64,000 bases of DNA, taken from contig CBDCNI010000001.1 in the NCBI GenBank assembly GCA_965219175.1, forward strand, positions 1,984,001 to 2,048,000, given 5' to 3'. The stretch is from JBBPZK01 sp965219175. GTDB taxonomy: Bacteria; Actinomycetota; Rubrobacteria; Rubrobacterales; Rubrobacteraceae. Each line of letters starts with the position of its first letter. Position 1 is the first letter of the stretch. The position numbers and the translations under genes were made by a program. The notes under the pieces are model-generated. The model worked only from the letters and a program-made list of their open reading frames with translations, did not search any database and was not told the origin of the DNA. Shown here piece after piece: positions 7,120 through 15,635 of the stretch.

Positions 7120-7473
7120 TCATGGGCGGTACTCGGCCCAGGTCTTGGGGGTCTCGCTCACCCTGACGGCGACGACCTCGGGCCAGATCCCGCGCGCGAA
7201 CTCGTAGAGCCATCGCGCGAGGTTCTCGGCGGTCGTAGGTCCGTCCACTACGTCGTTCAAGTGACGGTGGTCGAGCTTCTCGTCCACGAATGTTTTGAAG
7301 GGCTCTAGTTCTCCGTAGTCCCGGACGAAACCGTTCTCATCCAAATCCGCGCTCTCCAGCACGACCTCGGCCCGGTAGGAGTGTCCGTGCAGCCTGGAAC
7401 ACTTATGTTCGGGCGGAAGGTGGTCGAGCTGATGGCTCGCCTCGAAAGAGAATTGTTTCGTTATCCGGTACAT
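7120..7473 (-). CDS. queD: QueD, 6-carboxy-5,6,7,8-tetrahydropterin synthase
   Basis: This 117-aa protein of the PTPS/QueD family converts dihydroneopterin triphosphate to 6-carboxytetrahydropterin, the second step of preQ0 synthesis. Zinc ligands are visible as His14 in SFEASHQL and His29/His31 in CSRLHGHSY, with catalytic Cys25. The late SETPKTWAEY segment is typical. ATG 7473 lies one base past the queC stop, and the conserved part begins right there; in-frame sequence further upstream belongs to queC in another frame. It is the middle gene of queC-queD-queE. Confidence 0.92.
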   Translation of the reverse strand: MYRITKQFSFEASHQLDHLPPEHKCSRLHGHSYRAEVVLESADLDENGFVRDYGELEPFKTFVDEKLDHRHLNDVVDGPTTAENLARWLYEFARGIWPEVVAVRVSETPKTWAEYRP

Positions 7474-7474
7474 C

Positions 7475-8164
7475 TTATTCCCGGTATTCCGTCGGGTCGG
7501 GGACGCCGGCGAGATCAAAAGCCTCTTTCCTCTCTGTGCAAGTTCCGCAGAGACCACAATGGACCTCTCCGCCCTCGTAGCAACTCCACGTATCCGCATA
7601 CGGAACTCCCAAAGATGCTCCAACCTCGACGATTTCAGCCTTCGTCTTGTCGAGGAAGGGGGCGTAGAGATGGAGGTCCGGATCACCGAAGCCTTCCACG
7701 GCCCGGCGCTGCATAGCATCGAAGGCGTCTATGAAGGCTGGGCGGCAGTCGGGGTAGACGTAGTGGTCCCCGGCGTGTACGGCGCAACCGACCAGCACCG
7801 CGTCCCTGGCGACGGCGATACCATAGGCTATGGAGAGAATGATGGCGTTCCGGTTCGGGACGACGGTGACGGCCATGGTCTCCTCGGCGTAGTGGCCGTG
7901 GGGAACTTCCACGTCGTCGGTGAGGGCCGAGCCGGAGAGGAGACGTCCTACGGAGGAGATGTCCGCGACTTCGAAGCCTGCCACGAGACGCTCCGCGCAG
8001 AGCCTTGCGTACTCAATCTCCTTCGCGTGCCGCTGACCGTAGTCGACCGAGAGCAGGTGCAGGTCGTAGCCCCTGGAGTCCAGCAAGTACGCGAGCGTAA
8101 CGGAGTCCATTCCCCCACTCACCACGGCGACGGCTGTCTTGTTCTCTGTATCGTTCCGGCTCAC
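7475..8164 (-). CDS. queC: QueC, 7-cyano-7-deazaguanine (preQ0) synthase
   Basis: This 229-aa ATP-dependent enzyme converts 7-carboxy-7-deazaguanine to preQ0. The PP-loop VVSGGMDS is at residues 14-21, SVDYGQRH follows, and a C-terminal zinc-binding set of four cysteines occurs in SCYEGGEVHCGLCGTC. Length is normal. It is the first gene of the operon and is divergent from the cyclotransferase-like gene, only 16 bases away. No folE or queF is in the window, so the fate of preQ0 (queuosine or DNA modification) cannot be read here. Confidence 0.93.
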   Translation of the reverse strand: MSRNDTENKTAVAVVSGGMDSVTLAYLLDSRGYDLHLLSVDYGQRHAKEIEYARLCAERLVAGFEVADISSVGRLLSGSALTDDVEVPHGHYAEETMAVTVVPNRNAIILSIAYGIAVARDAVLVGCAVHAGDHYVYPDCRPAFIDAFDAMQRRAVEGFGDPDLHLYAPFLDKTKAEIVEVGASLGVPYADTWSCYEGGEVHCGLCGTCTERKEAFDLAGVPDPTEYRE

Positions 8165-8180
8165 GAGACAATTCTAAGAC

Positions 8181-8735
8181 ATGAGCGGACCTTTGCACGC
8201 CACACTTCCGGCAGCGTACAATCTCACGCGGACAATCACAGAGAGGACTACCACGGAACCGACACGACTCACGCTATTCGTCTACGGCTCCCTAAAGCGC
8301 GGTTTCGAGAACCACGAGGTTTTCTGTCGAGACGCACTCTATACCGGAGAAGCAGTCGCCCAGGGGCGACTCTACGATTTGCCGGACGGTTATCCGGGGC
8401 TCGTGGTCCCAAACGGAATAGTTCAGGCCACCGGCACCGGAGCTCCGTGGACCGACGCGGCGACCCAGGAGCGCTCGAACAGCGCGGCGTCCGCTGTTCA
8501 GGAGTTTACAGATGAAAACCAGGACGTGGCGCACGGCGAGCTTCTCGTTTTCCCGGAACCGGGGAGCCAACTTCCGCCGCTGGATCGGCTCGAAGGCTTT
8601 GATCCCTACGGGCCAAGCCTCTACCGGCGCGTGCTGTTACCGGTAAAGACGGGCGACTCCCCACTCTTGGCTTGGACCTATATCGTCGAGGCTCCGTCGG
8701 GGACGCACCTAACGGGCGGCCGCTGGCCGCTGTAA
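8181..8735 (+). CDS. Gamma-glutamylcyclotransferase-like (AIG2/GGCT) protein
   Basis: The LFVYGSLKRGFENHE segment is the substrate-binding loop of the GGCT/AIG2 family, followed by GRLYDLPDGYPGLV, GELLVFPEP and LDRLEGFDP with the conserved Glu. The family cleaves gamma-glutamyl amines to 5-oxoproline or has unassigned small-amide substrates. ATG 8181 gives 184 aa, but residues 1-24 are not protein-like. A good promoter lies within them, and GAGAGGA sits just upstream of ACG 8253, where the product would read TEPTRLTLFVYGS. The real start may therefore be the rare ACG codon. Family call is solid; start is uncertain. Confidence 0.8.
   Translation: MSGPLHATLPAAYNLTRTITERTTTEPTRLTLFVYGSLKRGFENHEVFCRDALYTGEAVAQGRLYDLPDGYPGLVVPNGIVQATGTGAPWTDAATQERSNSAASAVQEFTDENQDVAHGELLVFPEPGSQLPPLDRLEGFDPYGPSLYRRVLLPVKTGDSPLLAWTYIVEAPSGTHLTGGRWPL
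8193..8222 (+). promoter_or_regulatory. Sigma-70-like promoter inside the annotated 5' end of the cyclotransferase gene
   Basis: TTGCAC (8193-8198) and TACAAT (8217-8222) are separated by 18 bases. A transcript from here would begin near 8230, downstream of ATG 8181, so it would require a later start codon for the plus-strand gene. Confidence 0.45.
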
Positions 8736-8746
8736 CCAGGCCCGCT

Positions 8747-9928
8747 CTATGCGTCTCCGAGCAGCTTGAGGGTTGCGCCGGTGAACATTGTGACTCCGTA
8801 AGTCAGGGCGCTCTCGTCTATGTCGAAGCGAGGATGATGGTGCGGGTAGGTGATCCCACGCTCCTCGTTACCGGCCCCGACCAGGAAAAAGCAGCCCGGA
8901 GCTTTTTGTTGCAGCGCGGAGAAGTCCTCTCCACCCATCGTCGGGCGCATCATCTCCAGGGACTCCTCGCCGACGACCTCCCGAACCGTCTCCTCGATGG
9001 CGCAGGTTATCTCCTCGTCGTTGATGACGGGCCGGTAGCCTCGCTGGTACTCGAACTCGTAGTCGGCGCCGTGGGCGGAGGTGATCCCGCCGATGATGCG
9101 CTCCATAAGCTCCGGCACCTTCTCCCTGAGCGAAGCGTCGAAGCTGCGGACAGTTCCCTCCATCTCGACAACTCCGGGGATGACGTTGTGGGTGTTGCCG
9201 CCGATAAATTTCGTGACGGAGAGGACCAGGTTATCTATCGGGTTCACGTTGCGCGAGACGATGTGCTGGAGGTTGGTGACGACCTGCGAGCCGATTGCGA
9301 TGGCATCGACCGTCTGGTGCGGGTTGGCCGCGTGACCGCCGCTTCCTTTTATGTTGATCTTGAAAGTATCCGGGGAGGCCATCATCGGGCCGTAGACTAC
9401 CCCGATCTTCCCTGCCGGGAGCCCGGCCCACAGGTGGATCCCGATCACCGCGTCCACGCCGTCCATAACCCCGGCCCCGACCATCTCCTCCGCCCCGCCC
9501 GGAAAAAGTTCCTCGGCGTGCTGGAAGAGGAAGCGGACCTCGCCCTGGATCCGCCCCTTCATTCCCGATAGCACTTTCGCCGTCCCGAGCAGCATTGCGG
9601 TATGCCCGTCGTGGCCGCAGGCATGCATGACACCGGGGTTCCGCGAAGCAAACTCCAGGTCGTTCTCCTCGGTTATCGGCAGAGCGTCCATATCCGCCCG
9701 AACCGCGAGCGTGCGTCCCGGAGCGTCTCCAACCAGCCGCGCGACCACGCTGGTCGGCGTCGGACGCGAGAGCTCCAGGTTTCCGAAAGATTCAAGGGTC
9801 TCGTAAACGAACCGCGAAGTCTCCTCTTCACGAAACGAAAGCTCCGGGTTTCGGTGGAGATGTCGCCTCCAGCCGACGACCTCTTCCCTGACTTCTTCCA
9901 CGATGCTATCGAGCGTAGCTTGCTGCAT
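8747..9928 (-). CDS. M20 family amidohydrolase (N-acyl amino acid / aminoacylase type)
   Basis: This 393-aa cytoplasmic metallopeptidase-fold hydrolase has the features of the M20D amidohydrolase subgroup: GWRRHLHRNPELSF near the N-terminus, AVRADMDALPI, MHACGHDGHTAM, FLFQHAEE with the catalytic Glu, and PTMGGEDFS near the end. Such enzymes remove acyl groups from N-acyl amino acids or indole conjugates; the substrate is unknown. I chose ATG 9928 because GGAGAGGAG lies directly upstream; an ATG 60 bases earlier lacks this. It ends close to the convergent cyclotransferase gene. Confidence 0.9.
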   Translation of the reverse strand: MQQATLDSIVEEVREEVVGWRRHLHRNPELSFREEETSRFVYETLESFGNLELSRPTPTSVVARLVGDAPGRTLAVRADMDALPITEENDLEFASRNPGVMHACGHDGHTAMLLGTAKVLSGMKGRIQGEVRFLFQHAEELFPGGAEEMVGAGVMDGVDAVIGIHLWAGLPAGKIGVVYGPMMASPDTFKINIKGSGGHAANPHQTVDAIAIGSQVVTNLQHIVSRNVNPIDNLVLSVTKFIGGNTHNVIPGVVEMEGTVRSFDASLREKVPELMERIIGGITSAHGADYEFEYQRGYRPVINDEEITCAIEETVREVVGEESLEMMRPTMGGEDFSALQQKAPGCFFLVGAGNEERGITYPHHHPRFDIDESALTYGVTMFTGATLKLLGDA

Positions 9929-10106
9929 GGATCTCCTCTCCGAAGGAAACATTGGGCGGACTGTAAGGAACCCTATACCGGCTCGCATCAGCCCGCGCTA
10001 ACTTCTGATCCACCTTAGACCATGAAAGGCTGCGGGGCAAATCTACGTTCGCAGAGGCTTGCTAAACTACGGTCAAGGTCGGCTGGCTGAGGGTAAAGGT
10101 GGGATC

Positions 10107-11597
10107 ATGGAGAGAACATCCGGCACGAAAATTCTGGCGGTTGACGTGGGCACCTCTTCGGTGCGGGCCGCGCTGCACGACGGCGCCGGAGACCCCGTGC
10201 CGGGGACGGAGACGAAGCTCGACTACGAGATCTACTACACTGCCGACGGCGGGGCGGTGAAAGATGGCGAGGAACTGTTGGAACTCGTGGCCCGGGCCAT
10301 CGACAAGACACTCTCTCAGGCCGCCGGAGATATTGGCGGCCTCCGTGGGGTCGCCTTCAGCATGTTCTGGCACGCCGTCCTCGGCCTCGGCCAGGACCAT
10401 AAGCCAACCACCCCGGTCCTCACCTGGGCAGACCGTCGGGCCGCCGGTGCTGCTAGGGAGTTGCGGGAAAACATGGATGAACAGGCCGTACACAGCAGGA
10501 CGGGGTGCGTGCTCCATTCCAGCTACCTGCCGGCGAAACTGCTGTGGCTCTCCCGCGACAACCCCGAAGCTTTCGGGAAGTCCGCCTCCTGGGTCTCGCC
10601 CGGCGAATATATCCACGGCGAGTTCTTCGGGTCCGACAGCGTGGCGGTCGGGACCTCCATGGCCTCGGCGACGGGGCTCTTCGACCAAAACGGCAAGAGT
10701 TGGGACGATGGGGTACTGGAAGCCTTGCCTATCGAGAAAGAGCAACTCTCCCCCATCTCGGATGAGCCGTTGCGGGGTTTGCGAGAAGAATGGGCCGAAC
10801 GTTGGCCGGCATTGAAAGACGTGCCGTGGTTTCCGGCGGCCGGAGACGGCGCCTGCTCCAACGTCGGCTGCGGGGCGGTCAGGCGGGAGCAACTGGCGCT
10901 CATGGTCGGTACCAGCGGCGCGTTGCGCTCGCTGTGGAAAGCAGATTCGGTGGAGATTCCAGACGGTCCCTGGTGCTATCGGGCGGACGGTGAGAGGTTC
11001 GTCATGGGCGGGGCGCTCTCAAACGGCGGCAACCTCGTTGAGTGGCTCCAGGATACGCTGCGCCTCCCGGCTCTGGAGAGTGCGGAAGCGACGCTCGACC
11101 AGATGGAGCCCGATTCCCACGGCCTCACTTTCCTGCCGCTGCTGGCCGGGGAGCGCGGGCCGAGTTGGGCGGACCGGGCGAACGGAACGATCGTGGGCCT
11201 CTCCATGAGTACGACGCCCGTCGAGATCCTGCGCGCCGCGATGGAGTCCGTGGCGCTTCGTTTCGCGCTTATCGCCCGCACGCTGGAGGAAGCTTCGCCG
11301 GGCAAAAAAGAGGTGATCGCCACCGGCGGCGGTCTCCTCGGGTCTCCTGCCTGGACCCGTATCATGGCTGATTGCCTCGGCAGGCCCGTAACCCTCTCCG
11401 GGGTGGAGGAAGCTTCCAGCCGGGGGGCGGCCTTGCTGGCGCTGGATGCTTTGGGTGAATTGGAGATCGAAGCCGTAGAAGCACCGCTCGGCGAGACTTA
11501 CTCCCCGAATGAAGCCCGGCACGAGGTTTATCAGGAGGCCCTGGAGCGTCAGAGGCGCGTCTACGACGCAGTATTGGGCGCTACAGAAGAGCGGTAG
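10107..11597 (+). CDS. FGGY family carbohydrate kinase (gluconokinase-like)
   Basis: This 496-aa sugar kinase opens with ILAVDVGTSSVRAALHD, the phosphate-1 ATP-binding motif of the FGGY family. TPVLTWADRR, VGTSGALRSLW (phosphate 2) and IATGGGLLGSPAWTRIMAD (adenosine motif) follow in order. The pattern fits gluconate- or pentulose-type kinases; exact substrate is not determined. ATG 10107 has AAAGGTGGG upstream. It stands alone and ends 18 bases from the convergent citrate synthase gene. Confidence 0.88.
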   Translation: MERTSGTKILAVDVGTSSVRAALHDGAGDPVPGTETKLDYEIYYTADGGAVKDGEELLELVARAIDKTLSQAAGDIGGLRGVAFSMFWHAVLGLGQDHKPTTPVLTWADRRAAGAARELRENMDEQAVHSRTGCVLHSSYLPAKLLWLSRDNPEAFGKSASWVSPGEYIHGEFFGSDSVAVGTSMASATGLFDQNGKSWDDGVLEALPIEKEQLSPISDEPLRGLREEWAERWPALKDVPWFPAAGDGACSNVGCGAVRREQLALMVGTSGALRSLWKADSVEIPDGPWCYRADGERFVMGGALSNGGNLVEWLQDTLRLPALESAEATLDQMEPDSHGLTFLPLLAGERGPSWADRANGTIVGLSMSTTPVEILRAAMESVALRFALIARTLEEASPGKKEVIATGGGLLGSPAWTRIMADCLGRPVTLSGVEEASSRGAALLALDALGELEIEAVEAPLGETYSPNEARHEVYQEALERQRRVYDAVLGATEER

Positions 11598-11615
11598 CGC
11601 CCAACCCGGTCTCTA

Positions 11616-12956
11616 TTATCGTTCGTTCAGGGGGATGTAGTCGGCGTCGCGGGCGCCGGTGTAGATCTGACGGGGACGCGCGATCCTCAGCTCCGGGTCC
11701 TGGCGCATCTCGTTCCACTGAGCGATCCAACCGGACGTACGCCCGAGCGCGAACATCACGGTGAACGCCTCGGTCGGGATGCCCATCGCCTCGTAGATGA
11801 GACCGGAGTAGAAGTCCACGTTCGGATAGAGCTTGCGATCGGTGAAGTATTCGTCGTCCATCGCCCGTTTTTCGAGCTCCAGCGCGATATCCAGCAGCGG
11901 GCTATTCTGCTTGCCCGTGGCCTCAAGAACCTCGTCCACGTGGTCTTTGATGAGCCGGGCGCGGGGATCGTAGTTCTTGTAGACGCGATGTCCGAAGCCG
12001 TACAGAAGCTCCTCTTTCTGCTTGACGCCTTCGAGGAAGTCGGAAATGTTGTCCTTGGACCCTATACGCTCTAGCATCCGCAGGACGTTCACGTTCGCCC
12101 CGCCGTGCAGCGGCCCGTATAGCCCGGCGACCCCGGCGGCGACCGCCGAGTAAGGGTCAACCCGAGAAGACCCGACGACCCGAACCGCGGCCGCCGAGCA
12201 GTTCTGCTCGTGGTCGGCGTGGAGGATGAGAAGGGTGTCGAGCGCTTTCTCCAGGCGTGGGTCTGGCTCGTATTTAGGCTCAGCCATCTTGAAGAGCATC
12301 GAGAGAAAGTTGCCGGCGTATGAGAGGTCGTTGTCCGGGTAGACGTAGGGCAGGCCGAGGCTGTGACGGTAGGCGTAAGCGGCGAGGGTTGGGATCTTGG
12401 CGATCATACGAACCGTGGAGAGGTAGCGCTGGTCCTCGTTGTCTATGTTCTTCGCCTCGGGATAGAAGGTGGAAAGCGCCCCGACGCTCGCCAGCAGTAT
12501 CCCCATCGGGTGCGCGTCGTGCCGGAAGCCGTTCATGAACTCTTTTATGTTCTCGTGGACGTAGGTGTGGTGCGTGATGTCGTGGGTCCAACTTTCGAGC
12601 TCGGTCTCGGTCGGCAGATGCCCGTAGTTGATGAGGTAGGCGACCTCCAAGTAAGTCGAGTGCTCGACTAGCTGCTCGATCGGGATGCCCCGGTGCTGGA
12701 GAATGCCTTTCTCACCATCTATGTAGGTGATGGCGCTCCGGCAACTCGCCGTGTTGGTGAAGCCGGGGTCGTAAGTCATCAAGCCGAAGTCGTCATCGTC
12801 CACCTTGATCTGACGAAAATCCATCGCCCGGACGGTACCATCCTCGATCTCCACGTCGTAACTCTGGCCGGTACGGTTGTCCGTGACCGTCAGACTGCTG
12901 TTCTTCTCCGTCGTGGAAGTACCGCCGTTCTCCGCGCTACGAGGCTCTTCACTCAC
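11616..12956 (-). CDS. gltA: Citrate synthase
   Basis: This 446-aa type-II-like citrate synthase condenses oxaloacetate and acetyl-CoA at the entry of the TCA cycle. Visible hallmarks are LHADHEQNCSAAAVR with the catalytic His, GPLHGGANVNVLRML with the second His, and GFGHRVYKNYDPRA with oxaloacetate-binding residues. The N-terminal extension with TVTDNRTGQSYDVEIEDG resembles hexameric bacterial enzymes. GTG 12956 was chosen because AGAGGGG precedes it and the -10 box at 13030-13035 excludes starts further upstream. It is monocistronic. Confidence 0.95.
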   Translation of the reverse strand: MSEEPRSAENGGTSTTEKNSSLTVTDNRTGQSYDVEIEDGTVRAMDFRQIKVDDDDFGLMTYDPGFTNTASCRSAITYIDGEKGILQHRGIPIEQLVEHSTYLEVAYLINYGHLPTETELESWTHDITHHTYVHENIKEFMNGFRHDAHPMGILLASVGALSTFYPEAKNIDNEDQRYLSTVRMIAKIPTLAAYAYRHSLGLPYVYPDNDLSYAGNFLSMLFKMAEPKYEPDPRLEKALDTLLILHADHEQNCSAAAVRVVGSSRVDPYSAVAAGVAGLYGPLHGGANVNVLRMLERIGSKDNISDFLEGVKQKEELLYGFGHRVYKNYDPRARLIKDHVDEVLEATGKQNSPLLDIALELEKRAMDDEYFTDRKLYPNVDFYSGLIYEAMGIPTEAFTVMFALGRTSGWIAQWNEMRQDPELRIARPRQIYTGARDADYIPLNER

Positions 12957-13029
12957 CTTGCAACCCCTCTCTAAAAGCTTGCTACAGGATCGACGACGAG
13001 TGTCATCGAAACGCACATATATACAGCGC

Positions 13030-13035
13030 ATTATA
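13030..13035 (-). promoter_or_regulatory. Consensus -10 box upstream of citrate synthase
   Basis: TATAAT occurs on the minus strand about 74 bases upstream of GTG 12956, in a locally AT-rich stretch. A convincing -35 at the usual spacing is not visible. Confidence 0.5.
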
Positions 13036-13198
13036 CAACCCGTCGCAACCCGCCCGCGACCTCGAAAATTCTAGCGGCTATAGTCAGACGAAAGTCGGCT
13101 CCAGGAGCCCATTCTTTTCCGCACCGGCAGCTCGCGCTGTGAAGAATTCATCCATCCTTCTTGCGAACGGAGCCGAGGCCCTCTAACATAAGTAACAT

Positions 13199-14731
13199 TT
13201 GGTTGATCTCCGTAAGAAGCTGGGCTCATTCGGGCCCTCCAACAGTCCCAACAAGGGTGTGGAGTCCTCTACTCTTGTAGGGAAATTCTCCTTGCCCGTG
13301 TTTGTCCTGGCACTGGCCGCCCTCGTGTACGCTCTGTATGGTTTCGAGGGTCCCCTCTACCGGGACTACGGCATCTACCTCTACGGCGGGCAGAGGATGG
13401 CCGACGGGGTTCCTCCGTACGTCAGCATCTTCGACCATAAGGGGCCGCTGCCAGTCATGATCGCCGGTGTGGGAGCGGCGCTGGCGGAATTGTCCAACTG
13501 GGACGACGTCTACGCCGTGCGGTTCGTTTTTTTCGTAACCGGCTGTCTCTCGGCTGTGGCCGTCTACCTGCTCGGCGACAGCGTGTTCCGGTCCAGGGTG
13601 GCTGGGCTGTTCGCGGCCCTGACCTTTCTAGGTTTCTACAGCTTCGCCCGCTCGGTCGCCTCGGGTCCGGACGCGAAGACCCCCATGGTTCTTTTCGAAG
13701 CCCTGAGCCTGTACCTCGCGAGCCGGAAGAGTTGGTTCTGGGCCGGGGTCTGCGGCTCTCTGGCGCTGCTGGTTTGGCAACCCATGGGTCTCTTAGGAGC
13801 TGGAATAGTAGTCCTGGCGATCACACAACCACGAGAGGACCGTTACAGGGCCGCTTTCCGTACACTGGCGGGGCTCGCCGTACCGCTACTGCTCACCGGA
13901 GTTTACTACTGGTACGAGGGGGCGCTGGACAAGCTCGTCGACGGGATGTTCCTTTTCAACGTCCTTTACATCAACCGCGGAACCTCGCCGATCTTCAACC
14001 CGGCAGGACCCATAAGCCAGTTGGTGACGTGGTACGGCATCATGCTCGTCCCTATAGTCATCGGCCTCTGCGTCATCTTGAGCCTCTACTTCCTGAGGCC
14101 CCTCAAGTACCGTTACGCGCCCGTTTTGATCTCTCTGCCGCTGTTTGCCCTGTGGTCCCTGACAGATTTCCAGACGCCTGACGACTTCTACGTTTTCCTG
14201 CCCTATGCGGCAATCGGTTTCGGTGCGCTGCTCGCGGTCGCCCTCCGCCGGGTCGAGACCCCACGGCTCATCGGGGCGGTTCTCGCCGCCGGGCTTCTCG
14301 TGGTCGCCCTATCCAACACACCGGTTATCGAGGGAACGGCAAACCAGAAGCCGAGCCTGGAATCACAGAGAGAATCAGCACGGGAGATACAGAAGAGGTT
14401 CGGAGAAGACGCGCGGATAGTTTCGATCAACGCACCGCAGGTACTCGTGTTCCTCGACGAGAAGAACCCGAACCCCTACCTCTTCACTACAGAGGGAATA
14501 GACAGCCTCATCGCCGCGAGGACACCGGGAGGGTTTGAAGGTTGGCTAGACGAGTTGGGGAACTACGATCCAGCGGCGATAGCCTTCTTCGCCGAATCGC
14601 AGCGTCAATTACCGGGCGCCGGGATGACGAGAGAACACAAGAAGCAACTATACGACTGGATAGGACCCCGCTACCACGCGGAGAAGATAGGCGTGTTCTG
14701 GCTCTACGTCAAGGATTCCCCCCGCAAATAA
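13199..14731 (+). CDS. Polytopic membrane protein, glycosyltransferase family 39/87-like
   Basis: This 510-aa integral membrane protein has about ten hydrophobic helices, a first-loop LYRDYGIYLYGGQRMADG, and a DHKGPLP motif after the first extracellular segment. Both are typical of GT-C fold glycosyltransferases that use polyprenyl-phosphate sugars. A soluble C-terminal region of about 120 residues follows the last helix. The substrate is unknown. TTG 13199 has only a weak ribosome site, so the start is uncertain by some tens of residues. A terminator follows. The two other large membrane proteins nearby suggest a cell-surface glycan locus. Confidence 0.7.
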   Translation: MVDLRKKLGSFGPSNSPNKGVESSTLVGKFSLPVFVLALAALVYALYGFEGPLYRDYGIYLYGGQRMADGVPPYVSIFDHKGPLPVMIAGVGAALAELSNWDDVYAVRFVFFVTGCLSAVAVYLLGDSVFRSRVAGLFAALTFLGFYSFARSVASGPDAKTPMVLFEALSLYLASRKSWFWAGVCGSLALLVWQPMGLLGAGIVVLAITQPREDRYRAAFRTLAGLAVPLLLTGVYYWYEGALDKLVDGMFLFNVLYINRGTSPIFNPAGPISQLVTWYGIMLVPIVIGLCVILSLYFLRPLKYRYAPVLISLPLFALWSLTDFQTPDDFYVFLPYAAIGFGALLAVALRRVETPRLIGAVLAAGLLVVALSNTPVIEGTANQKPSLESQRESAREIQKRFGEDARIVSINAPQVLVFLDEKNPNPYLFTTEGIDSLIAARTPGGFEGWLDELGNYDPAAIAFFAESQRQLPGAGMTREHKKQLYDWIGPRYHAEKIGVFWLYVKDSPRK

Positions 14732-14735
14732 AGCC

Positions 14736-14773
14736 GGCCGGAGCCTCCGCGGCGGGAGAGTCTCCGGCCTTTT
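14736..14773 (+). terminator. Rho-independent terminator after the GT-C-like gene
   Basis: GGCCGGAG (14736-14743) pairs with CTCCGGCC (14762-14769) over an 18-nt GC-rich loop, followed by TTTT. It lies between the convergent glycosyltransferase-like and methyltransferase genes. Confidence 0.75.
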
Positions 14774-14774
14774 G

Positions 14775-15368
14775 CTACTTCTTCCAGCCGACGAACAGGC
14801 GGTTCATGCCCCACTGCGAGAGAAAACGTTTCCGGGTTATGTTTCGGAACCCGGCCCGCGCCATCCTCTCCACCACTTCTATCTGGGTAATGTAATCCTC
14901 TTCTTCCTCGTCCATCTCCCGCAGCAGGTCCATGTCGTAGACCTTTCCGAGGAACTTCGCGTGCAGCCGCGTGACCCGGTGGACAGCGAAGGTCGCGAGC
15001 GGCAGGGTGTTGGTCACTATGACGTTGCCGCCAGGCTTCAGGACCCGGAACACTTCGGCCAGCTCATCGTCTCTCTTGGACCTCGGTATGTGGTGCAAGG
15101 TGGCTATAAGGGTGACCGAATCGAAGGTGTCGTCCTCGAAAGGGAAGCTGGTCAGGTCGGGGAAGACTTGCTCTTTCTTTAGTCCCTCGAACTGAAACAC
15201 GTCGACGCCCATACCGTTACCGCCGAGGTATTCCCTAACGAATCGGTCATACGGGCCGCACCCCACGTCGAGGGTATAGCCGACCACCTCACGGGCGGCG
15301 TAGTCGAAGCGCTCCGAAGCCCGCGAAGACAGCCCGAACTTGCCATCCTCTCCCACGCGAAACGGCAT
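14775..15368 (-). CDS. SAM-dependent class I methyltransferase
   Basis: This 197-aa protein has motif I YTLDVGCGPYDRF, an acidic post-I segment MGVDVFQ, FDSVTLIATLHHI as motif II, and LKPGGNVIVTN as motif III: a type-11 methyltransferase. The substrate is unknown; the late RNITRKRFLSQWGMNRLFVGWKK resembles lipid- or glycan-modifying members. ATG 15368 is the first usual start codon after a stop at 15444-15446. The intervening codons nevertheless read like protein (NLQEAVDFLTFPIRTI), so the true N-terminus may be longer from a non-standard start. Confidence 0.82.
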   Translation of the reverse strand: MPFRVGEDGKFGLSSRASERFDYAAREVVGYTLDVGCGPYDRFVREYLGGNGMGVDVFQFEGLKKEQVFPDLTSFPFEDDTFDSVTLIATLHHIPRSKRDDELAEVFRVLKPGGNVIVTNTLPLATFAVHRVTRLHAKFLGKVYDMDLLREMDEEEEDYITQIEVVERMARAGFRNITRKRFLSQWGMNRLFVGWKK

Positions 15369-15635
15369 TATCGTCCGGATCGGGAACGTCAGGAAGTCAA
15401 CCGCTTCCTGGAGATTGCTGCGCTGTGGGATACTCCCCCCTTCTTATCTTTTCTAATCGCCGTCAACAGCTTCGTTTACCGCCGGTTCAGTCTGGAGCAC
15501 CCTCAATAGTCTCTACCCTGGCCGGTCTGTCGGTAAATCCGGAACACTTTACCATAGATAGAGCCTCGTCAGATCCGGCTGCAACGTGTCTCTCTCAGGC
15601 TCTCGGGGGACTATTCCAGTCTCTGAAGATGAGCT

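Noticed and set aside
12363..12671. Plus-strand open frame inside citrate synthase
   Set aside because: Antisense shadow with no motifs.
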